From contig JAOZQW010000181.1 of the NCBI GenBank assembly GCA_029932015.1, positions 1 to 5,222 on the forward strand: a stretch of 5,222 nucleotides of DNA, in the 5' to 3' direction. Both the position numbers and the translations under genes were made by a program. Source of the stretch: Candidatus Fermentibacteraceae bacterium. GTDB lineage: Bacteria > Fermentibacterota > Fermentibacteria > Fermentibacterales > JCC-6. Below the pieces are notes generated by a model. It was given only the letters and a program-made list of their open reading frames with translations. It was not told the origin of the DNA and did no database searches. This document shows positions 1 through 5,222 of the stretch, in pieces; positions within the stretch are counted from its first letter, which is position 1, and every line of letters begins with the position of its first letter.

Positions 1-689
1 AGACCGACTCTGCAGGCCATGGCAATTCCGTCACCTGTTGCCGAGTCCTGATTGGATGTGTAGCGATATACCTTGCCAGCTCCACCTGTCGCGATGACCG
101 TTTCACCGGCGAGAATGGTAAATACCTTGCCGTCTGCGAGAACATGGGCTCCCAGGCACCTGTCACTGCCTTCATTAACCAGATCTGGGATCTCCCTTGA
201 TGCAGTAAGGAGATTGATGGCAAAGGCCGGTTCCAAAATGGTGATGTTATCATGCTCGCGGCATCTTTCAGTCAGAGTCTCGCTTATCAGTCTCCCTGTC
301 CTGTCTTTGTGATGCAGAACCCTACGAACGCTGTGACCTCCCTCGATGCCCCCTCCCTTCCCGGAGGAACCCTCGAGTGCAACTCCCCAGTCGGCGAGTC
401 TGGAGACCAGCAGTGGACCGTAGGAAATGATGTCTGCAGCGACCTCCTCATCGACCAGGCCGCCTCCTGCTCTGACAGTGTCCATGAGATGAAGGGCGAA
501 AGTGTCGTCATCCGTTACAGCTGCAGCCAGCCCTCCCTGTGCGAGAAGAGTACTGCCTGTCGGTGTTACGACCTTGCTGAGAAGAAGAACACTGAGCTCC
601 TCGGGGAGAGTCAGGGCGCATGTGAGCCCGGCCATCCCTGCTCCCAGTATAAGGACATCCGTGCGGATCACGCTTCCGCCGGGATTCAT
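1..689 (-). CDS. nadB: L-aspartate oxidase, N-terminal part (cut by left window edge)
   Basis: NadB is the FAD enzyme that oxidises L-aspartate to iminoaspartate, the first step of de novo NAD synthesis; NadA then condenses the product to quinolinate. I translated 229 complete codons from the ATG at 687-689 with no stop before the edge. Visible motifs are the dinucleotide-binding GAGMAG (residues 16-21), STLLAQGGLAAA (46-57), the substrate-site EGGHSVRR (116-123) and ATGGAGKVYRYTSN (200-213), followed by GDGIAMA (219-225). The EGGHS block and the spacing match NadB better than the related SdhA/FrdA flavoproteins. About 300 residues, including the rest of the FAD domain and the helical C-terminal domain, should lie beyond the left edge. 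The start is set by an ATGA overlap with the lpxK stop and an AGGAGG ten bases upstream. The family call is firm; its place in a lipid A operon is unexpected. Confidence 0.93.
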   Translation of the reverse strand, partial: MNPGGSVIRTDVLILGAGMAGLTCALTLPEELSVLLLSKVVTPTGSTLLAQGGLAAAVTDDDTFALHLMDTVRAGGGLVDEEVAADIISYGPLLVSRLADWGVALEGSSGKGGGIEGGHSVRRVLHHKDRTGRLISETLTERCREHDNITILEPAFAINLLTASREIPDLVNEGSDRCLGAHVLADGKVFTILAGETVIATGGAGKVYRYTSNQDSATGDGIAMACRVG

Positions 690-1786
690 TTTCTGCCTGC
701 CTCCTGTCTCATACTCTTGGATGCGCGGATCACGCGCTCGACATCTGTCAGCAGTTCCGTCACAGCTCCCTCCACCTCCAGCGAAGTATCGAGGACTAGG
801 ATATCCTGCGAGTTGGGCAGCGTGGACAGCTTGACAGCATCCTTGGCCGTCGTCACCAGGAATTCCGCGCCCAGCCGCAAACCATCCGCATGAAGCTCCT
901 CAATATCCTTCGCAGTGTACGCATAGTGGTCGGGAAAGAGCTTCAGACTCGCGATGGAAAGACCGCTCTCCTCCAGAGTGCTGCGGAAACTCTCCGGTCG
1001 TCCTATCGCACAGAATGCAAGCACTCTGCTCCCTTCGGGAATATCCGCCCGGTCACCTGATACGGCAAGTCTGAAACCATTCGGGCGTATCCTGCTGAAC
1101 TGGACAGGAGCCTTCCAGTTGTAATCCGATATGCGTCTTTGAACCCACTCCGCCGACATGCCGGGTGTTACCCTGTTTATCCATACATGATCAGCGTAAG
1201 ACAGGCTCGAGGGCAGCTCGCGGAGTGTACCGGATGGAAGTACCCCTCCTCTTCCGAAGGGCTCGCGGAAATCAAGTACGACAAGATCGATGTTCCTATG
1301 AAGCTTATGATGCTGAAATCCATCATCAACAATGATGATGTCCGGCTCTCTCTCCCTGACGGCTTTCTCCGCTGTCTCGAGCTTCGAGCGGCCTGCATAG
1401 ACCCTTGCCTTGCCCACAAGACTCTGTGCAAGGAAAATGGCTTCATCACTGTAACCTGAGGAGGAATTGGCCGCTCCGGGGAGAACCATGCTTGGCGCCC
1501 TGCGCTCACCGAGATTGCGTGCAACAACGCAAACCCTGTAACCCATTCCCGAGATGCGCCGGGCAAGCCAGATCGTGACGGGTGTCTTCCCTGTGCCGCC
1601 GACCTCTATGTTGCCAACGCTCAGAACGGGAACATCGAGTCTCCTCCCTCTCTCCTCGAACCAGGCTCTCCTGGCCGAAGTGATCAGACCATAAAGCCAT
1701 CCGGCAGGCATCAGGAAATAGCCCAGCAGGGCTGCGGGTCCCTCTCTTGCCGCCATACGGCGGAAGAAGCGGTCAGGTCTTCTCAT
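686..1786 (-). CDS. lpxK: Tetraacyldisaccharide 4'-kinase
   Basis: LpxK transfers phosphate from ATP to the 4' position of the tetraacyl disaccharide 1-phosphate made by LpxB, giving lipid IVA at the inner face of the inner membrane. The protein is 366 residues, somewhat longer than the 328 of E. coli LpxK. A hydrophobic anchor with basic flanks spans about residues 17-40. The P-loop VGGTGKTP is at 62-69 within VGNIEVGGTGKTP, typical of the family. DDGFQHH follows at 154-160, GRGGVLPSGTLRE at 178-190, FPDHYAY at 284-290 and TTAKDAVKL at 312-320. SDEA at 113-116 sits where most homologues have GDEP. The usual SRGYG motif after the P-loop domain's second strand is replaced by VARNLGER (88-95). 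The ATG overlaps the upstream fusion gene's stop as ATGA, and GGAG lies six bases before it. The kinase motifs are intact, so I expect an active enzyme. Confidence 0.95.
   Translation of the reverse strand: MRRPDRFFRRMAAREGPAALLGYFLMPAGWLYGLITSARRAWFEERGRRLDVPVLSVGNIEVGGTGKTPVTIWLARRISGMGYRVCVVARNLGERRAPSMVLPGAANSSSGYSDEAIFLAQSLVGKARVYAGRSKLETAEKAVREREPDIIIVDDGFQHHKLHRNIDLVVLDFREPFGRGGVLPSGTLRELPSSLSYADHVWINRVTPGMSAEWVQRRISDYNWKAPVQFSRIRPNGFRLAVSGDRADIPEGSRVLAFCAIGRPESFRSTLEESGLSIASLKLFPDHYAYTAKDIEELHADGLRLGAEFLVTTAKDAVKLSTLPNSQDILVLDTSLEVEGAVTELLTDVERVIRASKSMRQEAGRK
700..705 (-). promoter_or_regulatory. Shine-Dalgarno site of nadB, embedded in lpxK
   Basis: The minus strand reads AGGAGG here, followed by ten bases and then the nadB ATG at 687-689. 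This is the strongest ribosome-binding sequence I see in the window, and it lies inside the last codons of lpxK. It supports the chosen nadB start. It also suggests that nadB may be initiated efficiently by new ribosomes and not only by coupling to lpxK translation. Confidence 0.75.
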
Positions 1787-3669
1787 TGTTCTCTCCGTGA
1801 ATGGAGAGCAACTCCAGAAATCTTGAGCAGTCTCTTAAAGAGAACGAGCGGGTCGGCGCCTTCAGGAGCTGAGAGGGCTCTGACTACCTCTACAGAGGGG
1901 CGAGCCGTCAGGAACGAGATCAGTGTCTTCCTCAGGCTTTGAGCATCCGTTACCACCTTTATGGCTCCTTCATCCCTGCCGCGCTCGATCCGATCGGCAA
2001 AATTCCAGCAGTGAGGTCCAACTGCCACCGGGACACCTCTCTGGAGAGGTTCAAGTACATTATGACCACCTATATCGACCAGAGTACCCCCGACGAATGC
2101 CGCGTCGGCGAGTCCATAGAGTCTGGCAAGAACGCCGTGGACATCAATAACGACACTATCAGGATTTCCATGATAACTGGACTGGAGGAGTTGAGACCAG
2201 AGAACTGGAGAGCACCCCAGATCCCTGAGTGTGTCAATTACCCTTCCAACTCTATCAAGATGCCTTGGAGCAAGGACAGGTAGATATCCCGCGGAGAGGG
2301 CGGCTTCAGCAACAGTTCTGTCCTCACCCTGTCTGGTCGAGCCTGCGACCAGGATGGGAGTGTCAGCACCGAGCTTATCCCTCCATTCATCGGGCGGATC
2401 ACCAGGATCGTAGCAGGCTTTGGCATCAGCTGTCGTTCTGATCAGCAACGAATCAGCGCCCAGTCTTCTGAAGCGCTCTGAATCGGCTTCAGAACGTGTG
2501 AGGAGTCCGGTGAAGCAGGAGAGCATCCTCCCGAGTAGTGGTCTGAGCAACATGTACCGTGACATCCGTTTCGCTCCGAGTCTTGCATTCACCATTATGC
2601 ATGGTATTGAGCGGCGTATCGCAGTCATAATGGTGCAGGGCCATAACTCCGTTTCAGCGAGAACGAATGCTGACGGTTCCACTGCATCAAGGAACCGGGT
2701 CACACATTGAGGAGTGTCCAGCGGTGCGAATGCTCCCCGGAGTCCCTGCTCCTCAATGAATTCTCTCCCGGCCGGAGTGGAACAGGTGATGAATGCTTTA
2801 AGTCCAAGATCTTCCACCAGTCTGATGAATGGCATGAGACCGGTGAGTTCACCGAGAGATGATCCGTGCAGCCAGACGGGAGCACCTGTGATCGAGTGTG
2901 CTTCCCCCAGACGCTCACGCATTTCTGATGGCGGCCTGAAGCTGAGAGCTGCTCTGGCAAATACTCCAGCGAGCCTTGCAGCGCCTTCTATGAGCGCATA
3001 CTGGCAGGATGAACCAGGTGCTGATGCCAGGTCTGCTGCAGCCGTAATACTACGAAGCCTGCTCTCGAGCATTTCCTTCCAGGTGCCGTCGTCCCCTCTT
3101 TTCATCGGGGCTAAGGCCCTGCCCTCGACAACTGTGACCTTCGAAAAAGGAAGGGGGAGAATGAAACCATCCCAGGAACGGAAACGGATTACGGGCCAGG
3201 CAGAAGAAGCCATCGGCACTACAGGACTCCCGCTCAGTCTGGAGATGATACCGGCCCCGCCACTCGATCTATAGACCGGTCCCCTCGGCCCATCAGGTGT
3301 AATTGCACAATCCGTCCCACTCCTGAGGACTGCTGCCATCTCGCCGATGGCTTTCATCCCTCCGCTGGACGACGAACCCCTGACGGTGGCAAAACCCATT
3401 GAGTGGAGAACATTCGTCGCATACTGACCATCGGTGTTCAGGCTGACTAGTACAGTGATGCCTTCATTTCTGTGAGTATAGATGAATGGAAGCTGCCTTC
3501 CGTGCCAGAAGGCGAAGAGCACGGTTCTTCCCCTTGTACGACCTGCCCGGATTCCGGGAGGGTGATAATATCTGATCCTCCATGAGATGCCACAGAGACG
3601 CATGAAGATCTTTCCAAGTACTCTTGACAGTTTCAGGAGGTCCAAATCAGCGGTTTCCAGTACTGTCAT
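1783..3669 (-). CDS. waaA: Fusion: DUF374/LpxJ-like acyltransferase domain plus Kdo transferase (WaaA) domain
   Basis: This is one continuous 628-residue frame with two enzymes. Residues about 11-185 are a DUF374 lysophospholipid-acyltransferase-like domain: AFWHGRQL (53-60), NTDG (78-81), VRGSSSSGG (96-104) and ITPDGPRGPV (123-132). DUF374 includes LpxJ, a lipid A late acyltransferase described in epsilonproteobacteria. After an Ala/Ser-rich linker (about 206-223), residues about 224-620 are WaaA, the GT30 enzyme that moves Kdo from CMP-Kdo to lipid IVA. Its marks are WLHGSSLGE (266-274, with E274 matching the catalytic Glu), ETELWP (339-344), AGSTRQGED (442-450), APRH (467-470) and FVGGTLVDIGGHNVLEP (525-541). 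A stand-alone WaaA has about 420 residues, usually with an N-terminal membrane helix, which is weak here. Codons 201-249 contain no in-frame ATG, GTG or TTG, which argues against a separate WaaA start. The ATG at 3669 overlaps lpxB by 23 bases and lacks a clear ribosome site; TTG at 3645 or ATG at 3603 are alternatives. The domain calls are firm; the acyltransferase substrate is inferred. Confidence 0.92.
   Translation of the reverse strand: MTVLETADLDLLKLSRVLGKIFMRLCGISWRIRYYHPPGIRAGRTRGRTVLFAFWHGRQLPFIYTHRNEGITVLVSLNTDGQYATNVLHSMGFATVRGSSSSGGMKAIGEMAAVLRSGTDCAITPDGPRGPVYRSSGGAGIISRLSGSPVVPMASSAWPVIRFRSWDGFILPLPFSKVTVVEGRALAPMKRGDDGTWKEMLESRLRSITAAADLASAPGSSCQYALIEGAARLAGVFARAALSFRPPSEMRERLGEAHSITGAPVWLHGSSLGELTGLMPFIRLVEDLGLKAFITCSTPAGREFIEEQGLRGAFAPLDTPQCVTRFLDAVEPSAFVLAETELWPCTIMTAIRRSIPCIMVNARLGAKRMSRYMLLRPLLGRMLSCFTGLLTRSEADSERFRRLGADSLLIRTTADAKACYDPGDPPDEWRDKLGADTPILVAGSTRQGEDRTVAEAALSAGYLPVLAPRHLDRVGRVIDTLRDLGCSPVLWSQLLQSSYHGNPDSVVIDVHGVLARLYGLADAAFVGGTLVDIGGHNVLEPLQRGVPVAVGPHCWNFADRIERGRDEGAIKVVTDAQSLRKTLISFLTARPSVEVVRALSAPEGADPLVLFKRLLKISGVALHSRREQ
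1791..1796 (-). promoter_or_regulatory. Shine-Dalgarno site of lpxK
   Basis: GGAGAG on the minus strand, inside the final codons of the upstream fusion gene, lies four bases (six counting from GGAG) before the lpxK ATG at 1784-1786. It supports this start over the later in-frame Met11. The start codon also overlaps the upstream stop as ATGA, the arrangement typical of translational coupling. Confidence 0.6.
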
Positions 3670-4756
3670 GGAGGAATTCCCGGATCATTACCGCAGCTCT
3701 CCCCGAAGCACCAGGTTCTCCAAGGGCGGCCCTGACCTTCACCAGACGCTCAATGGCTCTCTCCCTCTCAGGTCCCCTGCTCATGAAACTCGTGATCGCT
3801 CCCGCAAGACCGTCTCCGCTGACCTGGTCCTGTATGAGTTCGGGGGCAATATCTTCACCCGTCACCAGGTTGGCCATGCCGATCCGTTCCACTCCGCGAA
3901 CGAGCAGCTTCGCAAGAGCGTACGTGAGTGGAGATGTTCTGTATGCGATAGCGAATGGAACACCGTAAAGAGATGTTTCCAGTGTTGCCGTTCCTGAGCA
4001 TACCAATGCCGCCCTTGCGGATGAAAGGGCCTGGGAGGATGTCTTGACAACGCTTACTCCCTCCATTGAAGCGGCTCTGGAGTAGAGTGCTTCCGGGACG
4101 GAAGCGACAGAGGCGACTCTTGCTTCAAGTCCTGGATGATCAGCTCTGAGGATGACCAGAGCATCAAGCATATCAGGCAGAAGGGCAGATACTTCCTGTT
4201 CCCTGCTCCCTGGAAGAAGAGCAAGGTGACCATCAACTGGACTTCCTTCAAGCGGGACTGTTACGGATTCGACAAGCGGATGTCCTGCCCATTCGGCATG
4301 AACGCCGTATCTGTCGTAGAAATCAACCTCGAAATTGAAGAGGGTGATCATCATGTCCACTCCCCTGGCGATCTTCTTCACTCTTCGCGTTCCCCATGCC
4401 CAGAGCTGCGGCGAGATGTAGTAGATAACCCGGATACCTCTGTTGTGAGCCCAGACTCCAAGCGGAATGTTCAGCCCCGGATAATCGACCAGGAGCAGTG
4501 CATCCGGACGCACCGATCCAATGATGGACCTCATGCTCTGTTTCAGTGAGAGAAGTTTTCTGAATGAGGAGAGTATCTCGGCAAAGCCCATTACGGAATA
4601 CTCTCTCAGATGATGGTGCAGATCCATTCCTATCGAAGCCAGGTGGTCGCCGCCGAGACCTTCCATGTCGAGCTCTGTCATTGTCTTAAGCTCTCTAAGA
4701 ACCTCTGAAGCCCTGGCATCTCCTGATGGATCACCTGCTGAAACGACCAGTCTCAT
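3647..4756 (-). CDS. lpxB: Lipid-A-disaccharide synthase
   Basis: LpxB (GT19) condenses UDP-2,3-diacylglucosamine with lipid X to form the beta-1,6 disaccharide of lipid A, at the cytoplasmic face of the inner membrane. The 369 residues are close to the 382 of E. coli LpxB. Motifs in order: AGDPSGD (7-13, where most homologues have GExSGD), SVMGFAEIL (54-62), DYPGLNI (91-97, with D91 matching the catalytic Asp), YISPQLWAWG (113-122), FEVDFYDRYGV (142-152), LLPGSREQEV (180-189), CSGTATLE (253-260) and MANLVTGEDIAPELIQ (294-309). Together they leave no real doubt about the family. The gene follows the oxidoreductase by 13 bases, and its end overlaps the acyltransferase-WaaA gene by 23 bases, so translation of the two is probably coupled. 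The ATG at 4754-4756 puts the first beta strand, leading into AGDPSGD, right at the N-terminus as expected. Confidence 0.97.
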   Translation of the reverse strand: MRLVVSAGDPSGDARASEVLRELKTMTELDMEGLGGDHLASIGMDLHHHLREYSVMGFAEILSSFRKLLSLKQSMRSIIGSVRPDALLLVDYPGLNIPLGVWAHNRGIRVIYYISPQLWAWGTRRVKKIARGVDMMITLFNFEVDFYDRYGVHAEWAGHPLVESVTVPLEGSPVDGHLALLPGSREQEVSALLPDMLDALVILRADHPGLEARVASVASVPEALYSRAASMEGVSVVKTSSQALSSARAALVCSGTATLETSLYGVPFAIAYRTSPLTYALAKLLVRGVERIGMANLVTGEDIAPELIQDQVSGDGLAGAITSFMSRGPERERAIERLVKVRAALGEPGASGRAAVMIREFLHDSTGNR

Positions 4757-4760
4757 ATAT

Positions 4761-4771
4761 CTCCGGACCTC
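4761..4771 (-). promoter_or_regulatory. Ribosome-binding region of lpxB
   Basis: Within this short stretch the minus strand carries GAGGT (4767-4771, ten bases before the ATG) and GGAG (4761-4764, four bases before it). Either could pair with 16S rRNA; the GAGGT spacing is the more usual. GAGGT overlaps the TGA stop of the upstream oxidoreductase (4770-4772), so ribosomes ending there would sit on the lpxB initiation region. Confidence 0.55.
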
Positions 4772-5222
4772 AGATGCCGAATCGTCTGGAGGCCTTCTCG
4801 ATCGCTTCCGAGATGGTTCCGGCGGAGCGGAGAGCTCGCAGTCCCTCCTCCCCGGTCACGGTTGGAGGAGTTCCGGTGGAACAGGCTGAACGGAAGTCCC
4901 GGAGTTCAGCGGTCAGTGCATCGGAATCGCCGACAGTGACATGCACTGGGAGAATACTGCCGTCATCAGAGACCTTGAAAGCCTCGACACGCCTCGATGC
5001 GAAATCAACCGATACGTAGCTCCTGCGCTGGAAGAAACGCAGTTTTCTCATCTGTTCCCTGGATATCCTGCTGGCGGTCATGTTCACTGTGCAGCCATTC
5101 TCAAACTGTATCCTCGCACTGGCGATATCCACGTTGTTACTGAGGACAGGAACGCCGGAGGCATGAACGGACTCAACAGGCGAGCGCACAAATGAGAGCA
5201 CAAGATCAAGATCGTGTATCAT
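4770..5222 (-). CDS. Gfo/Idh/MocA-family oxidoreductase, C-terminal part; possible GnnA (UDP-GlcNAc 3-dehydrogenase)
   Basis: This is the last 150 residues of an NAD(P)-dependent sugar oxidoreductase, cut by the right edge. The Met codon at the edge is internal and not the start: the segment opens with MIHDLDLVLSFV, the HDxDL active-site motif that lies about halfway along these proteins of roughly 320 residues. It continues with the beta-sheet dimer domain (ASGVPVLSNNVDIASARIQF, residues 21-40; NMTASRISREQMRKLRFFQ, 47-65) and ends with the usual helix EGLRALRSAGTISEAIEKA (125-143). The NAD-binding Rossmann domain lies outside the window. The gene sits directly before lpxB. In Acidithiobacillus ferrooxidans, gnnA and gnnB lie between lpxA and lpxB, and GnnA belongs to this family; it oxidises the 3-OH of UDP-GlcNAc so that GnnB can place an amino group there. 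GnnA is therefore the leading guess, based on position. The family call is firm; the substrate is not shown by the visible part. Confidence 0.88.
   Translation of the reverse strand: MIHDLDLVLSFVRSPVESVHASGVPVLSNNVDIASARIQFENGCTVNMTASRISREQMRKLRFFQRRSYVSVDFASRRVEAFKVSDDGSILPVHVTVGDSDALTAELRDFRSACSTGTPPTVTGEEGLRALRSAGTISEAIEKASRRFGI

Noticed and set aside
1..689. Succinate dehydrogenase/fumarate reductase flavoprotein (SdhA/FrdA) instead of NadB
   Set aside because: The EGGHSVRR block and the overall spacing match NadB; the SdhA/FrdA pattern around the covalent FAD site is absent, and no sdh/frd partner gene is next to it.
252..893. 213-codon open frame on the plus strand
   Set aside because: It lies antisense across the well-supported nadB start and lpxK end, has no recognisable motif and is low-complexity Ser/Thr/Pro-rich, as expected for an antisense shadow.
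2920..2922. Internal ATG (Met250) as a separate start for WaaA
   Set aside because: No ribosome-binding sequence precedes it, and starting there would drop the segment that stands in for the WaaA N-terminal anchor.
2714..3274. 186-codon open frame on the plus strand
   Set aside because: It is fully antisense to the acyltransferase-WaaA gene, whose conserved motifs explain this DNA. No family features are visible in the antisense product.
4136..4549. 137-codon open frame on the plus strand
   Set aside because: It is antisense to the conserved core of lpxB (YISPQLWAWG and neighbouring blocks) and shows no motif of its own.
4757..4769. Promoter or terminator in the gap before lpxB
   Set aside because: The gap is only 13 bases, filled by the ribosome-binding region, with no inverted repeat or T-run.
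5220..5222. ATG at the right edge as the true start of the oxidoreductase
   Set aside because: A start here would remove the whole NAD-binding domain. The segment begins within the mid-protein HDxDL active-site motif, so this Met is internal.

Overview
The window is one tightly packed stretch of a Gram-negative lipid A (Raetz pathway) operon. All of it is coded on the minus strand, so transcription runs from the right edge to the left edge. In transcription order it holds: the C-terminal half of a Gfo/Idh/MocA-family oxidoreductase (cut by the right edge), lpxB, a long gene fusing a DUF374/LpxJ-like acyltransferase domain to a WaaA (Kdo transferase) domain, lpxK, and the N-terminal part of nadB (cut by the left edge). 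The only intergenic DNA is 13 bases before lpxB. The other three junctions overlap by 23, 4 and 4 bases. No RNA gene, mobile element, CRISPR array or terminator is visible, and no promoter is expected inside so compact a unit.

Together the genes cover the late steps of Kdo2-lipid A assembly. LpxB joins the two acylated glucosamines, LpxK phosphorylates the 4' position, and the WaaA half of the fusion adds Kdo. The DUF374 half is a candidate late (secondary) acyltransferase. The oxidoreductase sits where GnnA lies in organisms that build lipid A on 2,3-diamino-2,3-dideoxyglucose, so this lipid A may carry amide-linked 3-acyl chains. That step cannot be settled here, because the partner aminotransferase GnnB and LpxA would lie outside the window. 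NadB starts de novo NAD synthesis and has no obvious link to the envelope; it appears to share the transcript.

The host is a diderm bacterium that makes lipopolysaccharide. GC is about 50 to 57 percent in the few lines I counted. The divergent motifs, the gene order and the fusion suggest an uncultured or sparsely sampled lineage, perhaps in or near the FCB group. This is a weak guess from gene style, with no marker gene to support it. The most notable item is the single 628-codon acyltransferase-WaaA polypeptide. There is no strong sign of an entirely new system; this is a core envelope pathway with an unusual architecture.
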